A stretch of 64,000 nucleotides of DNA. Origin: Algoriphagus chordae. Lineage in GTDB: Bacteria; Bacteroidota; Bacteroidia; Cytophagales; Cyclobacteriaceae. This document shows, piece by piece, positions 16,643-26,607 of this stretch. The first letter of the stretch is position 1. Each line of letters begins with the position of its first letter. The stretch spans positions 403,002-467,001 of the forward strand of contig NZ_QKZT01000001.1 in NCBI RefSeq assembly GCF_003254055.1. The letters are read 5' to 3'. The notes below the pieces were generated by a model. That model was given only the letters and a program-made list of their open reading frames with translations, was not told the origin of the DNA and searched no databases. Position numbers and translations under genes: made by a program.

Positions 16643-17158
16643 TCACTGAGACTGATCAGAGATCAATCCCTCAATCACTTCTTTCACCAAATCCATTTCA
16701 AAACCCTTGTTCATCAGATATTGAGTGACTTTGTACTTTTTCTTAAAAGAATCTGACTCCCTAGTTGTTTCCCACTTCTTCTCCGTTTGGCTCAAAAGCG
16801 TATCATAATACTCCTCAGCATCGATTTCAGTTAGGCCTTTGCGAATAAGTTCTTCAGAGATTTCACGCATTTTTAGCTCCATTCTGATTCGATTCCTTCC
16901 CCATTTTTTTAGTCTGAACTTTCCTCTTGCAAAGGCTCGTGCATAGCGTTCTTCATTTACAAATTCCTCCTCCACCAGTTCCGCGATTATTTTCTCCGCG
17001 GCTTCATCTTTGATGCCCTTCTCGTAGAGTTTACGCCGAATTTCCCAAGGACAGCGATCCTGATAGGCACAGAAAGTCGTCAGCTTTTCAAAAGCGTCTT
17101 CCTGCGACCAGGAGTTTTTTCCTGACTCATTTGGCTTATATTTTCCCCAACTGGACAT
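16643..17158 (-). CDS. recX: Regulatory protein RecX
   Basis: The 171-residue helical RecX protein limits RecA filament growth. Typical signatures are the tandem three-helix repeats: FEKLTTFCAYQDRCPWEIRRKLYEKG, FVNEERYARAFARGKFRLKKWGRNRIRMEL, and a third repeat with KYKVTQYLMNKGFEMDLVKEVI. Length is normal. It is divergent from tpiA and not next to recA. The last codons (SDQSQ) lie in an ACTGATCA-rich intergenic repeat, so the repeat has probably extended or replaced the C-terminal tail. Confidence 0.93.
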   Translation of the reverse strand: MSSWGKYKPNESGKNSWSQEDAFEKLTTFCAYQDRCPWEIRRKLYEKGIKDEAAEKIIAELVEEEFVNEERYARAFARGKFRLKKWGRNRIRMELKMREISEELIRKGLTEIDAEEYYDTLLSQTEKKWETTRESDSFKKKYKVTQYLMNKGFEMDLVKEVIEGLISDQSQ

Positions 17159-17230
17159 TTTCCGTAATTTTAGACCAAATTATAGTGAATCCCTTTTTTA
17201 TCAAACCTTATTAAATTTTCAAAACTCATT

Positions 17231-17992
17231 ATGCGTAAGAAAATCGTAGCCGGCAACTGGAAAATGAACATGACCTTCGAAGAAGGCCAGACTCTTACTT
17301 CCGAAATATTGAACATGATGAAGGACGAGCATTCTGGCGATGCAATCGCTGTGCTTAATCCTCCTTTTCCACATATTTTCCCAGTCAAAAAACTGATCGG
17401 AGAAGCAAAAGCTGTATTTATCGGAGCGCAGAACTGTTCTGACAAAGAAGCTGGAGCATTTACCGGAGAAGTTTCTACCAAGATTCTAGCATCCTTCGGT
17501 GTGCAATATGTAATTATCGGCCATTCTGAGCGTCGTGAATATTTCCAAGAAAGCAATGAGATGCTTGCTGCCAAAGTGAAGCTTGCTCTTGTGAATGGCT
17601 TGACTCCTATTTTCTGCTGTGGCGAATCTCTTGAGATCAGAACAGCAGGTACGCATGAGGCGACCGTTACAACTCAGTTGACTGAAGGTCTTTTCGACTT
17701 GAGTCCTGCCGATTTCTCCAAGATCGTGATTGCCTATGAGCCAATCTGGGCTATCGGAACTGGCAAGACTGCTAGCTCTGAGGAGGCGCAGGACATGCAT
17801 GCTGCTTTGAGAAGTCATGTAGCATCTAAATATGGTAAAGACATCGCAGATGGCACTTCTATCCTGTATGGTGGAAGCTGTAATCCAAAGAACGCACAGG
17901 AGCTTTTCGCGAAGCCTGATGTAGATGGCGGATTGATCGGTGGTGCTTCCTTGAAGTCTCGTGATTTTGTAGATATTATCAAATCATTCTAA
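17231..17992 (+). CDS. tpiA: Triosephosphate isomerase
   Basis: The 253-residue glycolytic enzyme interconverts dihydroxyacetone phosphate and glyceraldehyde 3-phosphate. The active site is complete: N and K in the N-terminal GNWKMN (residues 9-14), the electrophilic histidine in IIGHSERR, and the catalytic glutamate in AYEPIWAIGTGKTAS. The phosphate loop is LYGGSCNPKNA. It is followed after 6 bp by prmA, so the two form an operon. Confidence 0.97.
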   Translation: MRKKIVAGNWKMNMTFEEGQTLTSEILNMMKDEHSGDAIAVLNPPFPHIFPVKKLIGEAKAVFIGAQNCSDKEAGAFTGEVSTKILASFGVQYVIIGHSERREYFQESNEMLAAKVKLALVNGLTPIFCCGESLEIRTAGTHEATVTTQLTEGLFDLSPADFSKIVIAYEPIWAIGTGKTASSEEAQDMHAALRSHVASKYGKDIADGTSILYGGSCNPKNAQELFAKPDVDGGLIGGASLKSRDFVDIIKSF

Positions 17993-17998
17993 TATAAA

Positions 17999-18829
17999 AT
18001 GGATTACCTGGAGTTTAAAATCAAGTGCCTTGATGAGTTCAGGGAAATCCTAATAGCTGAATTTTCTATGATAGGCTTTGATTCCTTCCTCGAAACAGAG
18101 GAGGGAATCGATGCTTATACACTGGAATCAGATTTCGATCGGCCTGCTTTCAATGCGGTGATCGACCAGTATATCGTGCCTGCTGAAATCAGCTTGGTGG
18201 AAGGCGTCATGCCCAAAGTCAACTGGAATGAAGAGTGGGAAAAAAATTATGATCCCATTGCTGTGGACGATCTGGTCTATGTCAGAGCCTCTTTTCACCC
18301 AAGCAAGCCTGAGTTCAAGTACGAGATCGTGATTAATCCCAAAATGTCTTTTGGCACGGGACATCATGCTACCACTTTCCAGATGCTTCGTCATCAGGGT
18401 AAAATCGATCACCAAGACAAAAGAGTATTGGATGTGGGTTCTGGTACAGGAATCCTTGCTATTATGGCTCAGCTACTTGGTGCCAAGCAAATCGAAGCAT
18501 TCGATATCGATGATTGGTGCGTGGACAATGGCAATGAGAACTTTGATCTCAATGGATTGAAAACTCGAATGGAATTGGGGACCATCCGCGAAGTGAATCC
18601 TCAAGGTGAGTTTGACATAGTCTTGGCCAATATCAACAAGAATGTGCTGCTGGATGAAATGGATATCTACGTGGATTTGCTAAAGGTAAATGGGTATTTA
18701 TTGCTTAGTGGATTCTATACAGAAGACATTGAGGATCTTACTAACTGCACTATGCCGCTGGGATTAGAATTGATTTCTAAGGAAAGTAAGGATAACTGGG
18801 CAGCCTTGATTTTGCAGAAAAAAGTGTAA
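17999..18829 (+). CDS. prmA: Ribosomal protein L11 methyltransferase
   Basis: The 276-residue SAM-dependent methyltransferase trimethylates ribosomal protein L11. Family marks are the N-terminal substrate-recognition domain ending in the W-N-E-E-W-E-K-N-Y run, PKMSFGTGHHATT, the SAM-binding LDVGSGTGILAI, and the DIVLANINKNVL motif that replaces the usual NPPY. Length is slightly short of the E. coli form but normal for Bacteroidota. It starts 6 bp after tpiA. Confidence 0.95.
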   Translation: MDYLEFKIKCLDEFREILIAEFSMIGFDSFLETEEGIDAYTLESDFDRPAFNAVIDQYIVPAEISLVEGVMPKVNWNEEWEKNYDPIAVDDLVYVRASFHPSKPEFKYEIVINPKMSFGTGHHATTFQMLRHQGKIDHQDKRVLDVGSGTGILAIMAQLLGAKQIEAFDIDDWCVDNGNENFDLNGLKTRMELGTIREVNPQGEFDIVLANINKNVLLDEMDIYVDLLKVNGYLLLSGFYTEDIEDLTNCTMPLGLELISKESKDNWAALILQKKV

Positions 18830-19004
18830 GGACAACAGACCGAAGTAAAAAAGGTTAGTTGTAAGCCAAGAAAGTGGAATGGTTCTGAGGCTCACAGGCA
18901 TCACATGCTGGCGTAAACCGTAAACTAAAAATCGTAATCAACAGGAGGAACTTTCAAGTTTCATCAGGACTTGTCAAACTCTACGACTTTAACAGATAAC
19001 CTTC

Positions 19005-19193
19005 ATGACTGAACTGATTATATACGCTGTCGTTTTTGTGCTTTTGATTGGGCATTGTCTTTTTGCAGGGAAAATGTATCGTGCTGTACACGCAGATTCC
19101 AGCTTGACATTGCATGAGAAAAACGATTGGAAACTTAAAGCACTTATTTTTCCAGCTTATTTTTGGGGAAAATATAAGAAGGCAAAAGGTTAG
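19005..19193 (+). CDS. Small single-pass membrane protein
   Basis: The 62-residue protein has one N-terminal membrane helix (about residues 3-24, LIIYAVVFVLLIGHCLFAG) followed by a basic tail (HEKNDWKLKALIFPAYFWGKYKKAKG). No family is recognised. It lies between prmA and recJ after about 175 bp of repeat-like non-coding DNA. Coding is plausible from the helix-plus-basic-tail pattern, but a longer opposite-strand frame exists and cannot be fully excluded. Confidence 0.5.
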   Translation: MTELIIYAVVFVLLIGHCLFAGKMYRAVHADSSLTLHEKNDWKLKALIFPAYFWGKYKKAKG

Positions 19194-19296
19194 TTTTTTT
19201 GCTTTCAATTAAACTTTTGGGCTTCAATAGCCGATAATAGAACCAGTACTTTTAATTTATCAATTCACAAGAAACTTAGTTTACTAAATTAGCTTC

Positions 19297-21021
19297 ATGG
19301 AGTACCTCTGGAAACACAAGCCCAAAACCTCACAAACAGCCATAGATGAGCTGAGCAAGGCGATCAATGTCAATCCGACATTGGCCAATATGCTGATTAA
19401 TCGTGGGGTGGAGAGTTTTGAGCAAGCGAAGAGTTACTTCCGTCCCGCGCTCAGCTCACTTCATGATCCTTTTTTGATTAAGGATATGACTGAAGCAGTG
19501 GATAGAATTCAAGTTGCGATTGCTGCGGAGGAAAAGATCATGGTCTACGGTGACTACGATGTGGATGGTACGACGGCTGTGGCATTGATGTATGGTTTTC
19601 TGAAAACCTTCTATCCAGATGTGGTTTTTTACATTCCAGATCGCTACAAAGAGGGGTATGGGATTTCTGAAAAAGGCGTAAGATTCGCTGCCGAGAATGA
19701 TATCAAGTTGATTATCGCGTTGGATTGTGGAATTAAGGCGATTGAGAAAGTTGCCTTAGCTTCCGAACTTGGGGTTGATTTTATTATTTGTGATCACCAC
19801 ACCCCTGGTGATGAGCTTCCAGCTGCAGTAGCCGTTTTGGACTCTAAGCGGAAGGATTGTACTTACCCATACAAGGAACTCAGTGGGGCTGGTGTTGGCT
19901 TCAAGCTGATTCAGGCTATCGCGATGAAGCGAGACATTGACAGTTCTCAATTGGATGCTTATTTGGATCTGGTGGCAGTGAGTATCGCTGCGGATATTGT
20001 CCCGATAACTGGAGAAAATAGGATTCTTGCATACTACGGACTTGATCGTTTAAACAATACTCCACGACCAGGCTTGAAGGCTTTGATGCTGAGCAGTAAT
20101 TTGGAAAAGGACATCGGTATTTCGGATGTGGTTTTCAAAATTGGCCCGAGAATTAATGCTTCTGGAAGATTGGAGCACGCCAAGGCTTCTGTGGAATTAC
20201 TGATTTCTTCTGATTTGGAAGGCGCCATGGAGCGCGCCAAAGTAGTAGATGAGGTGAATGCAACCAGAAGGAATTTTGATGAGAATATCACCAAGGAAGC
20301 TTTTGAAATGATTGCTTCTCGCGAGGAATCGGCTGAGTGGAATTCTACCGTGCTTTTCAAAGAAGACTGGCACAAGGGTGTAATAGGAATTGTAGCGAGT
20401 CGTTGTATTGAGAAATATTATAGACCTACGATCATTTTGACGGAGTCCAATGGCAAAGCAACCGGCAGTGCCAGATCTGTGGTGGATTTCAATATTTATG
20501 AAGCGATAGAGGAATGTGCTGATCTGTTGGATCAATTTGGAGGACATATGTATGCCGCTGGATTGACACTTCCAGTGGAGAATGTTCCTGCTTTTCAGGA
20601 GAAATTTGAGGCAGTGGTGAAGAGCAGAATTCAGGAAGTTCATCGCAAGCCTGTGATAGAAGTTGACGATGAATTGCTTTTAGATCAGATTAATTACAAG
20701 TTTTATAATATCTTGAAACAAATGGCGCCTTTTGGCCCTGGAAATACGGAACCGATTTTTCAGATCGCAAATGTTTATGCCGAAGATGTGATTGTATTGA
20801 AGGATAAACACCTAAGATTCAAAATCGTCCAAGATGGTCAGGTGACTACTCCTGTTTGTCTGGGATTTGGGATGGCAGATCGGGCAAAAGATCCGGATCT
20901 GACAACTGTGAACATGCTTCGTGGAAAAATGCGATTTGATATAGTTGCCGAAATGAGAGAAAATGTATTTCGCGATAAGAGTAGTTTGCAACTCTACGTG
21001 AAAGACATCAAATTTGACTGA
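19297..21021 (+). CDS. recJ: Single-stranded-DNA-specific exonuclease RecJ
   Basis: The 574-residue DHH-family 5'-3' exonuclease acts in recombination and mismatch repair. Motifs in order are [13 protein letters not shown] (motif I, about residues 86-98), [14 protein letters not shown] (the DHH motif) and SGAGVGFKL. The DHHA1 domain follows with GRLEHA and [11 protein letters not shown], then [10 protein letters not shown], and a C-terminal OB-fold region ([12 protein letters not shown]). Length and order match RecJ. It is followed 1 bp later by lptB, then a GH3 gene that overlaps lptB, giving a tight three-gene operon. Confidence 0.96.
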   Translation: MEYLWKHKPKTSQTAIDELSKAINVNPTLANMLINRGVESFEQAKSYFRPALSSLHDPFLIKDMTEAVDRIQVAIAAEEKIMVYGDYDVDGTTAVALMYGFLKTFYPDVVFYIPDRYKEGYGISEKGVRFAAENDIKLIIALDCGIKAIEKVALASELGVDFIICDHHTPGDELPAAVAVLDSKRKDCTYPYKELSGAGVGFKLIQAIAMKRDIDSSQLDAYLDLVAVSIAADIVPITGENRILAYYGLDRLNNTPRPGLKALMLSSNLEKDIGISDVVFKIGPRINASGRLEHAKASVELLISSDLEGAMERAKVVDEVNATRRNFDENITKEAFEMIASREESAEWNSTVLFKEDWHKGVIGIVASRCIEKYYRPTIILTESNGKATGSARSVVDFNIYEAIEECADLLDQFGGHMYAAGLTLPVENVPAFQEKFEAVVKSRIQEVHRKPVIEVDDELLLDQINYKFYNILKQMAPFGPGNTEPIFQIANVYAEDVIVLKDKHLRFKIVQDGQVTTPVCLGFGMADRAKDPDLTTVNMLRGKMRFDIVAEMRENVFRDKSSLQLYVKDIKFD

Positions 21022-21022
21022 T

Positions 21023-21760
21023 ATGATTCTTCGTGCCGAAAATTTAGTAAAAATCTACAAAGGTCGCCGGGTGGTGAATGATATCTCCGTGGAGGTAAGC
21101 CAAGGTGAGATAGTGGGCCTTTTAGGGCCAAATGGAGCTGGGAAAACGACTTCCTTTTATATGATTGTAGGCTTGGTCCAGCCCAATGAAGGCAATATTT
21201 TTTTGGAACAGAAGAATATCACCAGTCTGCCAATGTATAAGCGTGCTCAGGCAGGAATCGGATATTTGGCTCAGGAAGCATCAGTTTTTAGAAAGCTTTC
21301 AGTAGAAGAAAATATTATGGCGGTACTGGAGATGACCAAGATGCCAAAGAAAGAGCGCAAAGAAAAAGTGGAAAGTTTGCTGGAAGAATTCAGCTTGACC
21401 CATGTGCGAAAAAATCTCGGAATGGTGCTATCGGGAGGAGAAAGAAGAAGAACGGAGATCGCTCGAGCTTTAGCTGTAGATCCCAAATTTGTTTTACTCG
21501 ACGAGCCTTTTGCCGGAGTGGATCCTATTGCGGTGGAAGAAATACAATCTATTGTAGCAAAACTAAAAACTAAAAATATTGGCATTTTGATCACAGATCA
21601 CAATGTAAACGAAACACTTTCTATCACTGATAGAGCCTACTTGATGTTTGAAGGTAAACTGCTAAAAGCCGGAACTGCAGAAGAGCTCGCAGCAGATGAA
21701 CAAGTGCGAAAAGTGTATTTAGGATCTAATTTTGAGTTGAAACGAAAAGTTTTTAATTAA
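21023..21760 (+). CDS. lptB: LPS export ABC transporter ATP-binding protein LptB
   Basis: The 245-residue ATPase powers lipopolysaccharide extraction from the inner membrane together with LptF/LptG and LptC. Walker A is GPNGAGKTT (about residues 34-42), the signature is [15 protein letters not shown], Walker B is [13 protein letters not shown], and the switch histidine is in ITDHNV, all in the LptB form. The ATG at 21023 fits the family start ([10 protein letters not shown]) better than an upstream TTG. It lies 1 bp after recJ and overlaps the GH3 gene by one base. Confidence 0.95.
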   Translation: MILRAENLVKIYKGRRVVNDISVEVSQGEIVGLLGPNGAGKTTSFYMIVGLVQPNEGNIFLEQKNITSLPMYKRAQAGIGYLAQEASVFRKLSVEENIMAVLEMTKMPKKERKEKVESLLEEFSLTHVRKNLGMVLSGGERRRTEIARALAVDPKFVLLDEPFAGVDPIAVEEIQSIVAKLKTKNIGILITDHNVNETLSITDRAYLMFEGKLLKAGTAEELAADEQVRKVYLGSNFELKRKVFN

Positions 21761-23286
21761 TGGCGGTTCTGAATTCTTTTATGACCTGGATCTTTAAGAG
21801 CCGTGTTGGTCAAATCGAAAACTTTAAACAAAACCCAATAGCTGTCCAAGAAACTATTTTTCAAGCGCTATTAGAAGCAGGAAAGAATACTGACTTCGGT
21901 AAGGTACATGGGTTCTCAGAGATCAAAAACTACACAGATTTTGCTAAAAGCGTACCTATAAGGAATTACGATATGTTTAAACCTTTCATTGACAAAGCAA
22001 TGGAAGGAAGGGATAACGTCCTTTGGAATACGGAAATAGAGTGGTATGCCAAGTCTTCGGGAACTACTTCCAGTCGCAGTAAGTACATCCCTGTTACTTA
22101 TGAAAGTCTGGAAGAGTGCCACTACAAAGGTGGAAAGGATATGGTTGCGCTCTATATGGCCAATTATCCAGATTCGCGAATGTTTGCTGGTAAGACTTTG
22201 ACCATCGGTGGGACCTTAGAAAACAATCCGCTAAATCCTCAAGGAACTGCTAGAGCTGGAGATATCTCTGCGGTGATCATGGAGAATTTGCCTTTTTGGG
22301 CATACTTCGTCAGGACTCCTTCCAAAGAAACCGCTTTGATGGGAGAATGGGAGGCTAAAATCGAGAAAATGGCTCGCGAGACCATGGACGAGGATGTGAC
22401 CTGCATGGCGGGGGTTCCTACCTGGACTATCGTGCTTTTGCAAAAAGTATTGGAATTAAAGAAGGCTAAGAACATCACTGAAGTTTGGCCAAATCTAGAG
22501 GTGTTTTTTCATGGAGCAGTTGCTTTTGGTCCATATAGAAGTCTTTTCAAAGAACTTATTCCTTCGGAAAAAATGCGCTATATGGAGACTTATAATGCCT
22601 CCGAGGGATTTTTTGGAATTCAGGATCAGAAAGATTCTGATGAATTGCTCCTATTATTGGATTATGGGATTTTCTATGAATTCATTCCTATGGACGAATT
22701 GAATAATGAAAACCCGGCAGTGATTCCACTTTCCCAGGTAGAGTTGGACAAAAATTATGCTTTAGTGATAACTACCAACGGTGGACTCTGGAGATATAAA
22801 ATAGGGGATACGGTGAAGTTCACGTCTACGGCACCTTATCGATTCAGAATATCTGGCAGGACAAGGCATTTTATCAATGCATTTGGTGAGGAAGTGATTA
22901 TCGAAAATGCTGAAAAAGCCATCCAATATGCAGCTGAGCAGACTGGTGCACGAATTGCCAATTTCACAGCAGCGCCAGTTTATTTTGATGGCTCCGGATC
23001 AAAAGGTGCTCATGAGTGGATCATTGAATTTCAGAAGAGTCCATCCGACCCTGCTGAGTTTGATCGACTTTTAGACCTGCATTTACGTGAGATTAATTCG
23101 GACTACGATGCCAAGCGTCACAAGGGGTTAGCTTTAGTCGAACCCATAATCCATCATGCGCCTGCTGGTCTTTTCGAAAAGTGGATGCGCAGCAGAGGTA
23201 AACTGGGAGGTCAGCACAAGGTTCCTAGACTTTCTAATTCCAGAGAATATTTAGATGAGATATTGGGGATGCTTCAGGAAGTTTGA
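21760..23286 (+). CDS. GH3 family acyl-adenylate-forming protein
   Basis: The 508-residue protein belongs to the GH3 fold of the adenylate-forming superfamily, known from plant enzymes that conjugate jasmonate or auxin to amino acids. Visible features are the phosphate-loop-like YAKSSGTTSSRSKYIP (about residues 92-107), the YNASEGFFGIQ nucleotide-binding segment, TTNGGLWRYKIGDTVKF and GRTRHFINAFGEEVIIENAE. The bacterial substrate is unknown. The start overlaps the lptB stop by one base, so translation is coupled. Confidence 0.88.
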   Translation: MAVLNSFMTWIFKSRVGQIENFKQNPIAVQETIFQALLEAGKNTDFGKVHGFSEIKNYTDFAKSVPIRNYDMFKPFIDKAMEGRDNVLWNTEIEWYAKSSGTTSSRSKYIPVTYESLEECHYKGGKDMVALYMANYPDSRMFAGKTLTIGGTLENNPLNPQGTARAGDISAVIMENLPFWAYFVRTPSKETALMGEWEAKIEKMARETMDEDVTCMAGVPTWTIVLLQKVLELKKAKNITEVWPNLEVFFHGAVAFGPYRSLFKELIPSEKMRYMETYNASEGFFGIQDQKDSDELLLLLDYGIFYEFIPMDELNNENPAVIPLSQVELDKNYALVITTNGGLWRYKIGDTVKFTSTAPYRFRISGRTRHFINAFGEEVIIENAEKAIQYAAEQTGARIANFTAAPVYFDGSGSKGAHEWIIEFQKSPSDPAEFDRLLDLHLREINSDYDAKRHKGLALVEPIIHHAPAGLFEKWMRSRGKLGGQHKVPRLSNSREYLDEILGMLQEV

Positions 23287-23299
23287 AAAAGTAGGATAA

Positions 23300-23339
23300 A
23301 ATAACAGAGCCCAGTGAATTATCACTGGGCTCTGTTATT
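23300..23339. terminator. Strong bidirectional terminator
   Basis: An 18-bp perfect stem (23300-23317 with 23322-23339, core AGAGCCCAGTGA) closes an ATTA tetraloop, between the convergent GH3 and ccmF genes. Confidence 0.92.
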
Positions 23340-23383
23340 TTTCTAACTTAATCTTTTTGACTTCAGAATTAAGATTTCTGATT

Positions 23384-25906
23384 TTAAACTTCCAATCCTT
23401 TATCCCGCATCTTTTTGAATTCATCGAATCTCCTGAAGATTGCCACTGTAAATCCTGCTAGCATAATGATGGTTCCTATCCAAAGTATGTTGATATAAGG
23501 CTTCACGATCGCTTTCATAACGACATAGTCCTTTTGGTATTGATTTGCTTTAAAGACAAATTTGTTGTCCTCTGGCAAAATGTTTTCCAAGCTGATTTTA
23601 ATTCCCAACTCATTATCGATGACTGGTAATTTCCCTACTTGATTGTTGCGAATAATGAAGGTAGGTTGAAGCATTTTCTCCACATCATAATCAAGGATTC
23701 TAAGATTGGCTCTTACTGCTACATCACCTTCTTGTAGCACATAGCCGTCAAGTTCCGTGAGTACATCTGCTCCATCGAAGTAAGTCACATAATCTGCCAC
23801 ATGGAACTGCTCACCTGGTGTCACCTCATATAATTCATCTTCTTTCCAATCAGGATCTTCAGGATCATTCATGGCTGCTACGTAGGTGTATAGATCCTTG
23901 TCGATAAAGATTCGTGAGGCTGGAGAAGAAATCAATCCGCCCATACCCTCATTGAACTGGGACATTGGGCTCAGAGAGAATTTTAGCACTTCATTTTGAT
24001 AATATTCGATCTGGAAATAATCATTCTCTTCCAGTACGATATCTACTTTATCGCCTTTTTTGAAGTAATCTTTATAATCCTCCAATGCGATAGCCTCATT
24101 GACTTTACCTGTAGATTGTAAGATCTTAGCAGGTACATTCTCAGAAATACCTTTGACCTTCTTCTGACGTCCACGGTAGATCACCGTGTAATCTTTCATC
24201 TGTGTAGGCTTATTGATCCAAAGCAACACATGCTCTTTGTTCAGCTCATCTTCCCAGCTATTGCTGTAGGTCAAGCCAGACATATTGATAGAAATGGTGT
24301 CAGAATATCCTGAGCTGAACATAATTCCTATTAGAATCATACCCAAGCCAATATGTGCCAAAGAACCACCTGCAAGTTTGAAGGAAGACTTTTTGAGGAT
24401 TTTGATCAATATCACTGAGTTGGCAGTGATCGTAAATGTGCCTGCAAGAATTACGATAATGTATTGCCAATCATATACTTTGGCCAGGACAATTATCGCA
24501 GCCGAAAGTAAGACTGAAATAATATAAGGAGTCAAAAGCGCATCTTTCAAGGCCTTCTTGTCCATTTTCTGCCACCAGAAGAACTGTCCCACAGCAGTAA
24601 GCATCGCTAGCGCTACGGCAAACCAAAGTTGGAATTTGGTATAGAACTCCACCTGATCTGCTGGAGGAGCCATATTGGATATGCCTCCAAAACTTTCCAC
24701 CATTGCATTCCACGCTGGAATAGAAGTAGGAAGAATAACCTGAAATGCCATCAGTGATAGGGTAGTCGCACCGATAAACACCCAAAATTCACGGGAGTAA
24801 ACAGAAGCTTCTTTTTCTGAGGTAGGAATATGTTTCCAGTTTATCACACAGAGCACTACAGCTACCACAAGGAAGAAAAGCATGTAGATCAGCAATTGGC
24901 CTGAAAGACCAAGATCAGTAAAGGAGTGAACTGAAGAGTCTCCAAGTACACCAGATCGAACTAGGAACGTGGCATAAAGTACCAAAAGGAAGGTCATGAT
25001 CACCAAGACCATTGAGGTCTTCAGTGCCGTAGCACTTTTCTTATAGGTAATCATCGTGTGGATAGAAGCCACTAAAATTAGCCAAGGGACATACACTGCG
25101 TTTTCTACAGGATCCCAGTTCCAATACCCGCCAAAGTTCAGCGTCACATAAGCCCAGTAAGCTCCCATAATGATTCCCATTCCTAGGATCATCGCGGAGA
25201 AAATCGCCCATGGCAAAGCTGGACGAATCCATTCAGTATATTTTTTGGTAACCAATCCACCCATCAAGAAGGCGAAAGGAACCAAGGTAGAAGCATATCC
25301 TAAGAACAAGGTAGGAGGGTGAATTACCATCCAGATATTTTGCAGAAGTGGATTCAAACCTGTGCCATCTTCAGGGACGAAATCAGGATTCATCTGGAAG
25401 ATAGGTGCCTGAGTGGCATCTCTCAGTAGAATAAAAGGAGAACTACCTAATTTCAAATCGCCAATAACAACTCCCAAAATCATGGAAACCAAGAAAGCTT
25501 GAACGAGTGCAAACACAATCATTACGGGAGCTTCCCAGAACTTGTTGGTGAAGATCAGGATGCTGCCCAATACCACATTCCAAAAGATCCAAAGGATAAA
25601 AGCCCCCTCTTGACCTTCCCAAAAACTGGAAATCATGTAGTGAACTGGGAGGGCTTCTGAACTGTGAGAATACGCGTAATAGTATTCGAAGCGGTGATTG
25701 TAGATGATTTCAAAAAGTGACACTGCTATCATCACTGCTGATATGCCGTGTATTGTGAAGCTGATTCTACTGAATCTCTTCCAACTTGCCTTTTCTATTT
25801 CGTTTGCACGAAAATATTGAATGTATGCGTATGCGGTAGTCAGTGCACTGACGAAGGCCACTATGGTCATGAAGTGGCCAAGATTACCGATAAAGGTATT
25901 GATCAT
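23384..25906 (-). CDS. ccmF: Cytochrome c maturation haem lyase component CcmF
   Basis: The 840-residue multi-pass membrane protein joins haem to apocytochrome c. N-terminal helices contain SFWEGQEGAFILWIFWN. The haem-binding tryptophan-rich segment reads GGYWNWDPVENAVYVPWL, close to the WWD motif. LVRSGVLGDSSVHSF is another conserved CcmF block. A large periplasmic domain lies at about residues 560-790, and a last helix sits near the C-terminus. It is the last gene of ccmC-D-E-F on the minus strand, 26 bp after ccmE. Confidence 0.93.
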   Translation of the reverse strand: MINTFIGNLGHFMTIVAFVSALTTAYAYIQYFRANEIEKASWKRFSRISFTIHGISAVMIAVSLFEIIYNHRFEYYYAYSHSSEALPVHYMISSFWEGQEGAFILWIFWNVVLGSILIFTNKFWEAPVMIVFALVQAFLVSMILGVVIGDLKLGSSPFILLRDATQAPIFQMNPDFVPEDGTGLNPLLQNIWMVIHPPTLFLGYASTLVPFAFLMGGLVTKKYTEWIRPALPWAIFSAMILGMGIIMGAYWAYVTLNFGGYWNWDPVENAVYVPWLILVASIHTMITYKKSATALKTSMVLVIMTFLLVLYATFLVRSGVLGDSSVHSFTDLGLSGQLLIYMLFFLVVAVVLCVINWKHIPTSEKEASVYSREFWVFIGATTLSLMAFQVILPTSIPAWNAMVESFGGISNMAPPADQVEFYTKFQLWFAVALAMLTAVGQFFWWQKMDKKALKDALLTPYIISVLLSAAIIVLAKVYDWQYIIVILAGTFTITANSVILIKILKKSSFKLAGGSLAHIGLGMILIGIMFSSGYSDTISINMSGLTYSNSWEDELNKEHVLLWINKPTQMKDYTVIYRGRQKKVKGISENVPAKILQSTGKVNEAIALEDYKDYFKKGDKVDIVLEENDYFQIEYYQNEVLKFSLSPMSQFNEGMGGLISSPASRIFIDKDLYTYVAAMNDPEDPDWKEDELYEVTPGEQFHVADYVTYFDGADVLTELDGYVLQEGDVAVRANLRILDYDVEKMLQPTFIIRNNQVGKLPVIDNELGIKISLENILPEDNKFVFKANQYQKDYVVMKAIVKPYINILWIGTIIMLAGFTVAIFRRFDEFKKMRDKGLEV

Positions 25907-25932
25907 GGATTTTTTATTCTAACTGCTCTACC

Positions 25933-26349
25933 TCACATACCTGCCGCCTGCACTTCAGTTTCCTGATATTTTGATGGGCATTTCATCAGTATTTTATCGG
26001 CAATAAATATTTCATCATTCTTATAAGAACCAATTACCACCACAGATTCTGATCTTGTAAAATCTGCTGGAACCGGCTCATTGTAAAACACTTCTTGCTC
26101 TACTCCTTCGTTGTCCACTAGCATAAAAGTGAAGGAAACTTTGTCTTCCCGTACCTTTAAGCCAGTTACTTCTCCACTAGCGTCCTTCTTTAGTTGTCCT
26201 ACTACGTGGATAGCTTTATCTTCTCCACCTTGCTTCATTTCTTTAGCAGTGGTGAAAGTTTCGTAGCTACTTGCATCACCGATCGAAGTCATGATGATTA
26301 CGATCGCTATTGCTATGATTCCTAGTCCTAAGAGATGCCCTTTCTTCAT
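25933..26349 (-). CDS. ccmE: Haem chaperone CcmE, CxxxY type
   Basis: The 138-residue periplasmic haem chaperone is anchored by one N-terminal helix (about residues 5-22). The OB-fold barrel is visible (IHVVGQLKKD, GLKVREDKVSFTFMLVD, ESVVVIGSYKNDEIFIADKILMKCPSKY). The usual haem-linking histidine (HxxxY) is replaced by cysteine in CPSKY, i.e. a CxxxY protein. Such variants are known from other bacteria and archaea. It lies between ccmD and ccmF in the same operon. Confidence 0.92.
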   Translation of the reverse strand: MKKGHLLGLGIIAIAIVIIMTSIGDASSYETFTTAKEMKQGGEDKAIHVVGQLKKDASGEVTGLKVREDKVSFTFMLVDNEGVEQEVFYNEPVPADFTRSESVVVIGSYKNDEIFIADKILMKCPSKYQETEVQAAGM

Positions 26350-26361
26350 AATTATTGAATT

Positions 26362-26604
26362 TTAGGAGTGAAGATTCTTTTCAAGTTTGCTGATCTTTCG
26401 ATCGGTACTGATCAGATAGAAAAGGATTCCTACAAATATGATCAGGATAACTCCTACCAAGACGTAGATTTTGCCATTTGATCGCATCAGGTCTGCCATT
26501 TCCACGGAGCTATTGCTATAGTCAGCATCAGTGACAGCGATTTTCTCTTGTGCCATAGCCGTAAGGCTGAAAATCAAAAGAACTATAGTTACTAATTTTT
26601 TCAT
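26362..26604 (-). CDS. ccmD: CcmD-like small membrane protein
   Basis: The 80-residue protein has an N-terminal hydrophobic signal-like segment (residues 3-18), a short polar region, a membrane helix (about 47-67, KIYVLVGVILIIFVGILFYLI) and a basic tail (STDRKISKLEKNL). It fits the extended Bacteroidota form of CcmD, which helps CcmC pass haem to CcmE. The assignment rests on its place between ccmC (3 bp upstream) and ccmE (12 bp downstream) and on topology. Confidence 0.8.
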   Translation of the reverse strand: MKKLVTIVLLIFSLTAMAQEKIAVTDADYSNSSVEMADLMRSNGKIYVLVGVILIIFVGILFYLISTDRKISKLEKNLHS

Positions 26605-26607
26605 TGA

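Noticed and set aside
24471..24785. 104-codon minus-strand frame within ccmF
   Set aside because: It is a shifted frame of ccmF with Ser/Tyr/Cys-rich composition and no family resemblance.
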